Shown: one piece after another, positions 1 to 7,027 of the stretch
Layout of the letters: every line of letters starts with the position of its first letter
Position numbering within the stretch: the first letter of the stretch is position 1
Assembly (NCBI GenBank): GCA_903864375.1
Contig: CAIPFS010000180.1
Span: forward strand, 1-12,753
Origin: an uncultured Verrucomicrobiota bacterium
GTDB lineage: Bacteria > Verrucomicrobiota > Verrucomicrobiia > Limisphaerales > UBA9464
DNA length: 12,753 nt
Direction: 5' to 3'
The notes under the pieces: generated by a model
What the model was told of the DNA's origin: nothing
Seen by the model: only the letters and a program-made list of their open reading frames with translations
Databases searched by the model: none
Made by a program: the position numbers and the translations under genes

Positions 1-138
1 ATCTGGTACGCTTAATCGATTTTCGGTTGCATCCATTCCTCATACCCGACTGACAGTATTCGTGCCTGTGTGCGCGGGTCACGTGCACGACGTTGGTGCG
101 TGCTTTGTGTGTGTGCATATGCATATGTGCACGTATTC
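1..138. other. Atypical end segment with alternating purine-pyrimidine tract
   Basis: This segment does not look like the neighbouring coding DNA. Positions 106-136 are 31 bases of strictly alternating pyrimidine and purine (a TG run, then a CATATGCATATG palindrome at 118-129, then TGTGCACGTAT), a pattern known to favour Z-DNA or cruciform structure. The gpsA frame entering from the right loses family resemblance at about 139-145 and stops at 79. None of the translations covering this stretch resembles the rest of GpsA. It could be a genuine rearrangement or insertion, or a low-quality or chimeric sequence end. The sequence alone cannot separate these. Confidence 0.5.
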
Positions 139-348
139 ATCGGCCTCTGAGGTCGCCAGGTCCGGTTCCACGACCAGTTCCGGTGGCAGTCGGACCCCGG
201 GAAGATGACGGACGTTTTCACGCGCCAGTCGGATGGCAGCCATGTGTCCGGGATGATGTCCCCACAGCGTGACGTTGTGTCCGTTTTGCTGCAGGACGAC
301 AGCCAGAGCGGTTCCCCAGGCCCCGGCACCGACAACGGTAATCTTCAT
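79..348 (-). CDS. gpsA: NAD(P)H-dependent glycerol-3-phosphate dehydrogenase, N-terminal part only (truncated)
   Basis: GpsA reduces dihydroxyacetone phosphate to sn-glycerol-3-phosphate, the backbone for phospholipids, in the cytosol. The frame encodes 89 residues. It opens with the Rossmann motif GAGAWGTALA (residues 7-16), followed by the NGHNVTLWG strand-turn (22-30) and RENVRHLPGVRLP (43-55), all typical of GpsA. Residues up to about 68-70 fit the family. After that the sequence becomes YVHICICTHTKHAPTSCT and stops, where GpsA normally continues for another 250 or so residues with the rest of the NAD domain and the catalytic domain. The start ATG overlaps the plsY stop by 4 bp (ATGA), which indicates translational coupling. 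As read, the product would be inactive. Either the gene is broken at about 140 or the left end of the sequence is not continuous with it. Confidence 0.85.
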   Translation of the reverse strand: MKITVVGAGAWGTALAVVLQQNGHNVTLWGHHPGHMAAIRLARENVRHLPGVRLPPELVVEPDLATSEADEYVHICICTHTKHAPTSCT

Positions 349-992
349 GACGAGGGAGGTTCCTTGGGTGGGGACGGCTTCCGAACGAAACGGTTTTCCG
401 TGCCGTTCAGCAGCCGTCGGATGTTGGGACGATGTTTCCAGACGGCCAGTCCTCCCACAATCATGGTCAACCCCAGCCGGGTCGGGTCATGGGTGGTGAA
501 CCATGTGGCCAGGGGAAGCGCCGTCGCCGCGGTGATGCTCGCCACGGAAACATAGCGGCAAAGCAAAAAGATCACGATCCAAAGTCCGATCACGATGGCT
601 CCGGCAGCGGGAACAAGGGCGGCTAAAACCCCGGCAGACGTGGCAATGCCCTTGCCACCCTTGAAGCCGAGCCAGCAGGTGTAGTTATGACCCAGGATGA
701 CCGACAGGGCGGCAATCACTGGCAGCCAGCCTGATTGAACTTCGGGCCCCAGCACGCTGACGACCAGTGCCGGCGTGGCCGCAACCGCCAGCGTTCCCTT
801 GAGCGCATCCAGCAGGAGGACGGTGATGCCGGCCGTCCGGCCCAGTATCCGGAAAACATTGGTCGCTCCGATGTTGCCGGAGCCATGTTTGCGGATGTCC
901 ATCCCCCGCAGCCGACCGGCCAGGTAGCCGGTCGGCGGCGAACCGAGGAGGTAGGCCACGATTGCCGTGAGGGCATAGCTGAGCGGCTGCAC
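345..992 (-). CDS. plsY: Glycerol-3-phosphate acyltransferase PlsY (acyl-phosphate dependent)
   Basis: PlsY is an integral membrane enzyme that transfers an acyl group from acyl-phosphate to glycerol-3-phosphate, giving lysophosphatidic acid, the first step of phospholipid synthesis. The signature blocks are clear: GSPPTGYLAGR near the first helix, then RKHGSGNIGATNVFR, then LGHNYTCWLGFKGGKGIATS, followed by several hydrophobic helices and a basic, proline-rich C-terminus. The frame stays open up to a GTG at 1058, but residues 1-22 of that version overlap the end of the upstream gene and are not hydrophobic. I prefer the GTG at 992 (about 215 residues), which starts just before helix 1, close to the usual family size, and leaves 17 bp after the upstream stop. 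Neither start has a convincing Shine-Dalgarno sequence. The stop overlaps the gpsA ATG. The function is secure; the exact start is not. Confidence 0.93.
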   Translation of the reverse strand: MQPLSYALTAIVAYLLGSPPTGYLAGRLRGMDIRKHGSGNIGATNVFRILGRTAGITVLLLDALKGTLAVAATPALVVSVLGPEVQSGWLPVIAALSVILGHNYTCWLGFKGGKGIATSAGVLAALVPAAGAIVIGLWIVIFLLCRYVSVASITAATALPLATWFTTHDPTRLGLTMIVGGLAVWKHRPNIRRLLNGTENRFVRKPSPPKEPPSS

Positions 993-1009
993 GGGTATGG
1001 TAACGGACT

Positions 1010-3511
1010 CTATTTGAGCAGTTCGCGGACCTGTTTGTATCGGGTATCCTCGTCCCACACCTTTCGAAGATTGGCGGCGGCCGGGACGGTCTTCAGGCGC
1101 TCGTCGCTCAGGCGCAGGGCCTGATCCAGATTGGATTTGGCTGAAGCCATTCCGGAACCGTCGGCGATTTGCACGAGGGCGAGGTTAAACCATCCCTCGG
1201 GGACCGCCGGAGAAATATCGATGGCGCGTTGCATGGTCGCTTTGGACCGGTCGAGCCGTCCAATCGACTGATAAATCTCTGAGAGCTTCATCAGGGCGTT
1301 GAAGTCGGAGATGTTGGTCAGGGTGCGGTCGAGGACCTCGATGGCCTCATTGCTGCGCCCCCCTTGAAGCAGGGCCGCCGCCGTTTGAACGGCGCTGGAA
1401 AGATTCGAGCCAATCGGGGCTCCGGCTGCCGCGCTGGGCGACCTTCCGCCCCCTTGCTGGTGGGCGGTGATTTGCTCGACCAGCGAGCGGACCCCGGCGT
1501 TTTCGGTATCGAACGCCAGACAGGTCTTGGCCACCTGCAGCGCGTCGTCCACCCGCCCGATCGAGGCGAGCATGATCGACAGGTTGAACACCGTCTCGGG
1601 GCTGTAGGGACAGAAGGCAAAGGCTTGTTTCAAGGCGAATTCGGCCTCGCGGAGGTATCGTTGCTGGACCACGGGGTTCGTTGCCCGTTCGGCCCTCCAG
1701 GCATAGATGCTCTTTCCCTGGGCATTCCGCAGTTTGCTGAACGCCTTTTGCGCATTGTCGTCCCGGACAAACTTGGGGTCCCCATTGAACTTAGTCAGAT
1801 TCCGTTCCAGATAGGTGTTCCGGGCAAAGTCGCACACCTGCGAAATCGGGGTGTCGTAGGTAATCCAACTGCCGATAAAACGGTCCGAATACTGGGTCCA
1901 GAATTCGTGATCGCGGGCAATGGTCGCCTCATCCAGTTCCGCCACCGGCTGGCGCTCAATCTTCATGATGATGCCGTAGGGAACCAGATGCGGGTACATC
2001 CACTTCAGGGGGAAGCTTTCCTCCACATAGAATTCGTGGTTCGGATTTTTGTCGAACATCACCTTGGTCAACAGTCCATTGATGGCCATCACGGCCACCT
2101 GGCCGGAGACACTCACCCGCCCGTCCGGCAGCTGGACCACCTGTTCCCCCTGATCGAGCTGTCCCAACTGGTAGCGCCGGGCCGCATCGGCCGTGTACTC
2201 GTCGAAGCAGCGCTTCATGTCCTCCGGCGAGGCCGTGATGATTTCCCGATCCGGATACAGGCCCCCCTGGCTGGGCGCGATCAGTTTCGGGTAGGCCGCC
2301 TCCAGCAGCAGGCGGTTCAGTCGCACCCGATTCGGTGTCGGCGGATTCTGGGCGGCAAACCGTTGCAACCGTTCATCCAGTTCCACCTTTGCAAACCGGG
2401 CGGGTGTTGGCAGAAGCGATGGCTTGTCGGTCAGGGAACCGACCGGACGGTCAGGCCGGGCCGGACCCTCATCATAGAGGGAAGGACCATCCAACAACCG
2501 GTTGATCGCCGCTGCCAGAGCTCCGGCATCGCCATCCACCGCGCTGCCAATTTCGCCCCGGATATAGGCCGACAGCGGGTCTGCACCCGCCTTGATCCGG
2601 CTCTTGAAGGCATTCAAATCGATGAAATCCGATTCCTTGAAGAACGAACTTCCCGCCCGCCGTTGTTTTTCGATCTTTGCGCCAAGGTCCGTGAAAAAGT
2701 GGTCCAGCGGGGCCGCCAGTCGGGCCAGGGTATTCGTCCGCCCGCGCTCCGTCGATTTGGCGTCGTTGAGCATTCCCTGGAAGAACAGAGGGTCAATCTG
2801 CGCACTTCGGTTGTAGTGAGCGCGGATGTAGTCCAGATAGGTGTTGTCGGCGAGGGCGTTCTGGGTGATCAGCACCACGTCACGACGATCAAACTCCGGG
2901 TCCCGTCGACAGTTGGGCGGAATGAAGCTTTCGCAAAAGATCATGTAGGTGGGGCAAAAACGTCCCGGGTCCGTGCCCCCGTACAAGACGGCATCCCGCG
3001 CCATGGCCGGGTAGAGCGGCTTCTGATCCTTGGCCTGGAATGGTGGCTTGAACATGTCGTGACCAAACCAGAATCCAAACAAATGGCCGCGCTGCTCGTT
3101 GTCGGCCCAGTGCGACAGCATGGAGTCCGCCGGAATCAAGGCGAACAGACCGAGAATGGATCCGAGATGCACCTTCTCCTTCGGCAGTGCCACCAGGGCC
3201 ATGAAGACCAGGGAGATGCCAATGCTGACCAGCGGACCCAGACGGGTCGTCCATTGATGGTTGTCCTGCCAGGTGTTGTAGGCTTCAACCACATTGAAAA
3301 GCAGGGCGACCGACGCTCCGCCCACCAGCCAGGTCCGGGTTTCCCGGAACCGGGTCACGAGCATCGCGCTGATCAGCGAAAGGCCATACCCGACGGCCAG
3401 GGAAATCACAACGTGCGAGGAGGTGAAGAAAACCTTGACCAGTTTGCGGCTTTGAAGGTCCACGCCCGGGTTGAGCAGGACCAACAGGATCAGTGCGAGG
3501 CACAGATAGAT
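1010..3511 (-). CDS. DUF2723 membrane protein, C-terminal part with TPR repeats (downstream of a frameshift)
   Basis: This is the second piece of a gene whose first piece is at 3490-5025. The frame is open from 3811, but the part between 3811 and about 3511 is out-of-frame noise (Arg, Pro and His rich). The real protein resumes at IYLCLALILLVLLNPG. It contains further hydrophobic helices (about 3080-3510), then a large, presumably extracytoplasmic domain with the block GGTDPGRFCPTYMIF (about 2943-2990). The last fifth (about 1030-1660) is helical and TPR-like, for example SPETVFNLSIMLASIGRVDD and ALMKLSEIYQSIGRLDRSKA, with alternating small and aromatic positions. The stop is at 1010, 17 bp before the preferred plsY start. 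Joined with the first piece the protein would be about 1,338 residues. The family includes the eukaryotic O-mannosyltransferase TMEM260; the donor and substrate here are unknown. Confidence 0.85.
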   Translation of the reverse strand: MYLCLALILLVLLNPGVDLQSRKLVKVFFTSSHVVISLAVGYGLSLISAMLVTRFRETRTWLVGGASVALLFNVVEAYNTWQDNHQWTTRLGPLVSIGISLVFMALVALPKEKVHLGSILGLFALIPADSMLSHWADNEQRGHLFGFWFGHDMFKPPFQAKDQKPLYPAMARDAVLYGGTDPGRFCPTYMIFCESFIPPNCRRDPEFDRRDVVLITQNALADNTYLDYIRAHYNRSAQIDPLFFQGMLNDAKSTERGRTNTLARLAAPLDHFFTDLGAKIEKQRRAGSSFFKESDFIDLNAFKSRIKAGADPLSAYIRGEIGSAVDGDAGALAAAINRLLDGPSLYDEGPARPDRPVGSLTDKPSLLPTPARFAKVELDERLQRFAAQNPPTPNRVRLNRLLLEAAYPKLIAPSQGGLYPDREIITASPEDMKRCFDEYTADAARRYQLGQLDQGEQVVQLPDGRVSVSGQVAVMAINGLLTKVMFDKNPNHEFYVEESFPLKWMYPHLVPYGIIMKIERQPVAELDEATIARDHEFWTQYSDRFIGSWITYDTPISQVCDFARNTYLERNLTKFNGDPKFVRDDNAQKAFSKLRNAQGKSIYAWRAERATNPVVQQRYLREAEFALKQAFAFCPYSPETVFNLSIMLASIGRVDDALQVAKTCLAFDTENAGVRSLVEQITAHQQGGGRSPSAAAGAPIGSNLSSAVQTAAALLQGGRSNEAIEVLDRTLTNISDFNALMKLSEIYQSIGRLDRSKATMQRAIDISPAVPEGWFNLALVQIADGSGMASAKSNLDQALRLSDERLKTVPAAANLRKVWDEDTRYKQVRELLK

Positions 3512-5025
3512 GCGGTCAAGCCGATCAACCAGGCGCGCTCCCGCCGGCGCATCTGGTACAGGAAGACAAACGGAACCAGTCCCACGAGGAGATTGGCCCA
3601 GTTGAACTCCTCCTGGCAGCCCTGGGCGTACATGAACAACTGCCTCCCCAGCCGCCCCAGTTCGAGGCTGGGATTGGTCTTCTCGTACTGACCGCGGGTG
3701 AACGCATGGATGAACCCATCCCAGGTTCGCGGATATCCCCAGTTCATGGGCGGGTTGCTCATGGAGGCGAGCGGCATGTACAGGTAGAACAAGGCGCCGG
3801 CGAAAAAACACAGGCCGCAGATGGCGGTGGGGCCGAGACGACTCAGCAGGCGATCCCGCTGCTCGGTGCCGTAGGAAATGGCGAACTGACTGACAAACAG
3901 CAGGAACGACAATCCCGCCAACAGGACCAGGAGGGTATGGGCACCGCCTTCCGTTGTATCGCGCTGCCGGATGAAACTGTCAGGGGATTGCCCCGCGGCG
4001 ACCGCCTGACCCGCCTGGGTATTCAGCTCCGTAACCAACGCTGAAGAATGCTGGAACAGCAGGATGGCCACCAAACCGACTGCAGCCAGCGCATAGGTGG
4101 CGTAGAGCCGCACCGTGCTGTCCATCTTGCCGTTCACCGCAAACACGGTGACCAGTGATCCATAGCCAATCACGCTGAAGATCAGAAAGACCCCCGGGTT
4201 ATCCACCAGGATTCCGGAAAAACCAAAGGCCCGTCCCAACACCACGTAGGTGAAAACCGCGCCGTTGGCCCAGAACATGTCGCGTCCCAACCGGCGATCC
4301 GCCGCCAGAATCGCAATCTCAAGGCCCATCGCCGCAACAATCAGCGTCTGGTGATTGCACAGGCAGAGTCCGAAAAAGAAAAAGGACAGGTAGAGATATC
4401 GGAGCTGCAAAGGCGCGTACATCCATCGAAGCAGAAAGGCCAGCACGCCCATCAGCGTCAGCACGGCCAGGGTGTAGACCTCCACGATGACGGCCTGACT
4501 CCAAATGTAGCCGTTGAAGCCCAGCAACATCCCGCCCGCCAGGCCGGAGACCAGGCAAATCGGTGCTTCCAGCTTCCGGTCCAATTCCTTGAACCAATGG
4601 ATGCCCTCGAGAATCATGCTGCTGCCCCGGGAGATCAGCAGGCCGACAATCCCTGCGGAGAGGGAGGCGGCAACCGCCGAGGAGATCGATACGCGGAAGG
4701 CAATGTTGGAAAAGGGAATGATCTTGGTGAACAGCCAGGTGTAAAGGGTCCAGACGGGATAGCCTGGAGGATGGGGGACCCCCGCATACATCGAGCCCAC
4801 GGCCAATTCGCCTGAATCCTCGAGGGTCAGGTCCGGCGACAGGGTGAAAAGATAACCTAAAAAGACCACCAGCGCGGTGACGGCAAAGGTGATCCAGTCC
4901 ACCCCGCGGTAAAGTCTTCCCGGGGAGTTGTTCCCCGCTTCGTCCGGTGTTGTGGCCGGGGGAGGGGAGGCGGTCTTGCCCGGCGCCGGGGGCGGGTTGG
5001 GGCGGGACGATTTGGGCGTTGACAT
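3490..5025 (-). CDS. DUF2723 (GT-C-like) membrane glycosyltransferase-like protein, N-terminal part
   Basis: This 511-residue frame begins with a proline-rich cytosolic tail (residues 1-38). A first transmembrane helix follows (about 44-62), then the extracytoplasmic loop SPDLTLEDSGELAVGSMY with acidic residues at 67-73 and HPPGYP at 85-90. This is the DUF2723 (PF11028) hallmark and resembles the acidic first loop of GT-C glycosyltransferases. At least eight more hydrophobic stretches follow. The frame then runs into GLTA near 3511 and ends a few residues later (SICASH, stop at 3490), while the -1 frame continues the family sequence. One missing base at about 3508-3516 restores a single gene of 1010-5025. 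The ATG at 5025 lies 30 bp after the stop of the small membrane protein gene and has no clear Shine-Dalgarno. A role in protein or envelope glycosylation is inferred from the family, not proven. Confidence 0.88.
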   Translation of the reverse strand: MSTPKSSRPNPPPAPGKTASPPPATTPDEAGNNSPGRLYRGVDWITFAVTALVVFLGYLFTLSPDLTLEDSGELAVGSMYAGVPHPPGYPVWTLYTWLFTKIIPFSNIAFRVSISSAVAASLSAGIVGLLISRGSSMILEGIHWFKELDRKLEAPICLVSGLAGGMLLGFNGYIWSQAVIVEVYTLAVLTLMGVLAFLLRWMYAPLQLRYLYLSFFFFGLCLCNHQTLIVAAMGLEIAILAADRRLGRDMFWANGAVFTYVVLGRAFGFSGILVDNPGVFLIFSVIGYGSLVTVFAVNGKMDSTVRLYATYALAAVGLVAILLFQHSSALVTELNTQAGQAVAAGQSPDSFIRQRDTTEGGAHTLLVLLAGLSFLLFVSQFAISYGTEQRDRLLSRLGPTAICGLCFFAGALFYLYMPLASMSNPPMNWGYPRTWDGFIHAFTRGQYEKTNPSLELGRLGRQLFMYAQGCQEEFNWANLLVGLVPFVFLYQMRRRERAWLIGLTASICASH

Positions 5026-5055
5026 ACAATAGTGCGAAAATCGCTCGGTTCTGAA

Positions 5056-5439
5056 TCAGTTGATTCCGGACAAAGAGCCGTTAGTGGTGGGATTCAGCGG
5101 TTGATTTGTCCACGTAAAACTTTGGCGGCTTGGAGAGTTCATCAGGCTGAGTGCCGCCGCATTCCGGAGCATGAAGGCCGATGGAGTGCTTTCCGCCTGA
5201 AGGGTGGCCAACCGCGCCATGTGGCCGGTTTCAAGCCCGCCCCATCGGAGATTGGCCATCATCGCCAGGCATGCCAGCGCCGGAACCCACCAGGCGGGCC
5301 GGAATCCTGGGGACCACGGCCCCGGCTGGGTCGCCACCGCGTCCGCTCCGGCGTCCTTGAAAATCCGGTCTCTAAGTCCGGGGGACGGACGCCGGGGCTG
5401 CCAGGAACGGAGTTGATTCTGGATCCAGGGATCGTTCAT
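5056..5439 (-). CDS. Small single-pass membrane protein downstream of ECF sigma factor (candidate anti-sigma factor)
   Basis: The protein has 127 residues. A polar N-terminal domain (1-48) carries a W-x-PRRPSPGLRDRIF segment (residues 13-27). One hydrophobic helix follows at about 50-64 (WWVPALACLAMM), then a polar C-terminal tail (65-127) rich in Ser, Thr and Asn. The frame extends upstream to 5556, but the ATG at 5439 is strongly preferred because GGAAGG lies 8 nt before it and the extension is only the out-of-frame sigma gene. The start sits 68 bp inside the sigma gene, so the two are probably translationally coupled. I do not recognise a named family, and there is no visible zinc-finger (HxxxCxxC) anti-sigma motif. 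An anti-sigma role is inferred from size, topology and position only. Confidence 0.7.
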   Translation of the reverse strand: MNDPWIQNQLRSWQPRRPSPGLRDRIFKDAGADAVATQPGPWSPGFRPAWWVPALACLAMMANLRWGGLETGHMARLATLQAESTPSAFMLRNAAALSLMNSPSRQSFTWTNQPLNPTTNGSLSGIN

Positions 5440-5938
5440 AAAATACGCCTTCCAACTTATTGGCCTGCAATGCAGTCCGTAATTTTTCCAACCCATACCG
5501 ATAGCGGCCGGCTGCCGTGTTTGGAGAAATACCCAGCAGCGTCCCGATTTCCTCAAAGGTGTGGTCGTGCCAGAACTTGAGCACCAGGACCTCCCGCTGG
5601 CCGGTGGGCAGCGAGGACAGGCAGGCCATGGCCTCGCGCTCCTGATCGCTGGTTTGGGAATCCGTTTCGAACCAATAGCGCGCTTGAAGTTCGTGGGTCA
5701 GCCGACGCCAGACCGATCGATGGCGGTTGAGTGCCCGATGCCGGTAAGCCCGAACCGCATAGCGATTCGGATCCGCCGGGGTTTCCCTCAAACCCAACAA
5801 CGCCTGAAACACCTCGTGCAGGACGTCCTCGGCCTCTGCGTGGCTGAGTCCCAGCGCCCGGCCGTAGAGCAGCAGGGCGGGTGCCTGCGCCTCATACAAG
5901 GCGGTGCACCAACTCTCCTGGACAGGGCTTTGACTCAT
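5372..5938 (-). CDS. RNA polymerase sigma factor, ECF (sigma-70) family
   Basis: This 188-residue protein has the two-domain layout of an extracytoplasmic-function sigma factor. Region 2 spans about 15-78 and contains DVLHEVFQALL (38-48), the core-binding and -10 recognition helix, followed by a basic stretch (RAYRHRALNRHRSVWRRL, 63-80). Region 4 spans about 107-158, with LPTGQREVLVLKFW and the helix-turn-helix TFEEIGTLLGISPNTAAGRY (127-146). After about residue 160 the tail is unlike the family and overlaps the next gene. The ATG at 5938 has a weak GGTGA 6 nt upstream. It heads the minus-strand cluster with the small membrane protein, the DUF2723 protein, plsY and gpsA, so it may direct its own operon. 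The signal it senses is unknown. Confidence 0.93.
   Translation of the reverse strand: MSQSPVQESWCTALYEAQAPALLLYGRALGLSHAEAEDVLHEVFQALLGLRETPADPNRYAVRAYRHRALNRHRSVWRRLTHELQARYWFETDSQTSDQEREAMACLSSLPTGQREVLVLKFWHDHTFEEIGTLLGISPNTAAGRYRYGLEKLRTALQANKLEGVFYERSLDPESTPFLAAPASVPRT
5448..5453 (-). promoter_or_regulatory. Shine-Dalgarno site fixing the start of the small membrane protein
   Basis: On the minus strand GGAAGG lies 8 nt upstream of the ATG at 5439, inside the sigma factor coding region. It is the clearest ribosome binding site in the window; most other genes here lack one. It decides between the ATG at 5439 and the longer open frame to 5556. Confidence 0.65.
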
Positions 5939-6015
5939 CGATTCACCGGATAGACACCAACGACCCCGGTTTTTGTATCACCGTTCGATTTTTGATGCCG
6001 TCCCCTTTCTCCGCT

Positions 6016-6915
6016 TCAGGGCCTGGCTGGTTTCAGATGCCGGTCAAAAAACGCCAGCATGGCAGCATCGGCCTTCTCCGCATCGTCTCCTTTGAATCCA
6101 TGCCCTGCTCCCGGAAGGGTCAGTAGCTCCGCCTCCACGGAAGCCGCCTTCAGTCGGTCCACCATCCAAACCGCCTGCTCGTGGGCCACATATTTGTCTT
6201 CCGTCCCGTGAATGCACAGGGTCGGCGGGGCCTGAGGGGTCACCCAGTAGAGCGGACTGCCAACGATGTGCTCCCGGCGCCTGGTTTCGAGGTTTCCACC
6301 AAAAAACAACGGAAGTACTTCGTGGGCATCGACGCTTTTACCATACGATTGGGTGAAATCGCTGGGACCATAAACACTCACCACGCAATCGACTGCGCTG
6401 GACTGCTCCCGATGCCCTTCGCCTTCAAATGCCGCGACACCCGCGGTCACACCCAAAAACAAGGCCAGGTGTCCCCCGGCGGAACCACCCATCACCCCGA
6501 TTCGATGCGGATCCAGATGGTAGTCGGCTGCATGGGCGCGAAGCCAGCGGACCGAGGTTTTGCAGTCCTCCACCGCGGCAGGGAACGGGTAGGCCGGAGC
6601 CAGTCGGTAAGTCACCGTCGCCGCCACGTAGCCCTGTGCCGCCAGCGTCACACAAAGTCGATCGTAGCCTTCCCGGGTGCCCGCCCGAAATCCCCCCCCG
6701 TGAATGCAGAGAACCACCGGAAAGGGGCCATTCCCCTGCTTCGGTCGCGCTAGATTGATCTGGAGGTGCTGGTTGTCGGGATTGGAAAATTCAATACCTC
6801 GCTCAAAAATCACCGAATCCGGAACCACCAGGTCCGCCGCCATCAGGTGACTGCAGGCCATCCAGACAAAAACCGCCCCGGCAGGCCGGGAAAGGAACTG
6901 GCGAAGAACGTTCAT
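6016..6915 (-). CDS. Secreted alpha/beta hydrolase (esterase/acetyl-xylan-esterase-like, HSL/BD-FAE type)
   Basis: The protein has 299 residues. The N-terminus (MNVLRQFLSRPAGAVFVWMA...LMAA) looks like a signal peptide with probable cleavage after Ala27, so export is predicted. The mature part carries the oxyanion motif HGGGF (72-76), the nucleophile elbow GGSAGG with Ser145, a probable catalytic Asp240 in GTEDKYV and His272 in GAGHGF, in the order of the hormone-sensitive-lipase-like and BD-FAE-like carboxylesterases. YRLAPAYPFPAAVED (103-117) is also typical. In soil and freshwater bacteria such enzymes often remove acetyl or feruloyl groups from plant polysaccharides; the real substrate cannot be read here. 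The gene lies 77 bp upstream of the sigma gene on the same strand. It is divergent from the small plus-strand gene. An AAGGGAGA immediately precedes the ATG, closer than ideal for a Shine-Dalgarno. Confidence 0.9.
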   Translation of the reverse strand: MNVLRQFLSRPAGAVFVWMACSHLMAADLVVPDSVIFERGIEFSNPDNQHLQINLARPKQGNGPFPVVLCIHGGGFRAGTREGYDRLCVTLAAQGYVAATVTYRLAPAYPFPAAVEDCKTSVRWLRAHAADYHLDPHRIGVMGGSAGGHLALFLGVTAGVAAFEGEGHREQSSAVDCVVSVYGPSDFTQSYGKSVDAHEVLPLFFGGNLETRRREHIVGSPLYWVTPQAPPTLCIHGTEDKYVAHEQAVWMVDRLKAASVEAELLTLPGAGHGFKGDDAEKADAAMLAFFDRHLKPARP

Positions 6916-6995
6916 TCTCCCTTGGTCAGGGATGCCTGTCGAAGTGTCCAGTCAAATTCAACCGACACCCGGTCCCCGATGCTCTCGTCGCTGGA

Positions 6996-7019
6996 CCGGT
7001 ACTACAAAATTCCGGTACT
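6996..7019 (+). repeat. Short direct repeat upstream of the small plus-strand gene
   Basis: CCGGTACT occurs at 6996-7003 and again at 7012-7019, a 16-bp period separated by an A-rich spacer. The second copy is followed by a T run and ends 8 bp before the proposed GTG start at 7028. It lies in the divergent interval between the hydrolase and the small gene, so an operator is possible. Two 8-bp copies may also be chance. Confidence 0.3.
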
Positions 7020-7027
7020 TTTTTGTC

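Noticed and set aside
3500..3525. Programmed -1 ribosomal frameshift site
   Set aside because: No slippery heptamer or A/T run is visible at the point where the frames switch, so a mutation or sequence error is the simpler reading.
1364..3691. Very long plus-strand open frame (775 codons) opposite the DUF2723 gene
   Set aside because: It is antisense to clear family sequence, rich in Arg, Gln, His and Gly, and has no recognisable domain. Long antisense frames are expected in GC-rich genes with biased third positions.
3511..3811. The first 100 residues of the minus frame that opens at 3811
   Set aside because: They overlap the real DUF2723 sequence in another frame and are His/Arg/Pro/Gly noise; the genuine protein starts in this frame only at about 3511.
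5440..5556. Upstream extension of the small membrane protein frame to 5556
   Set aside because: The extra 39 residues are the out-of-frame sigma region 4 sequence, while the ATG at 5439 has a good GGAAGG at 8 nt.
6932..7027. Longer start for the small plus-strand gene at the ATG at 6932
   Set aside because: The added residues are low-complexity and would leave only 16 bp between two divergent genes, with no room for promoters.
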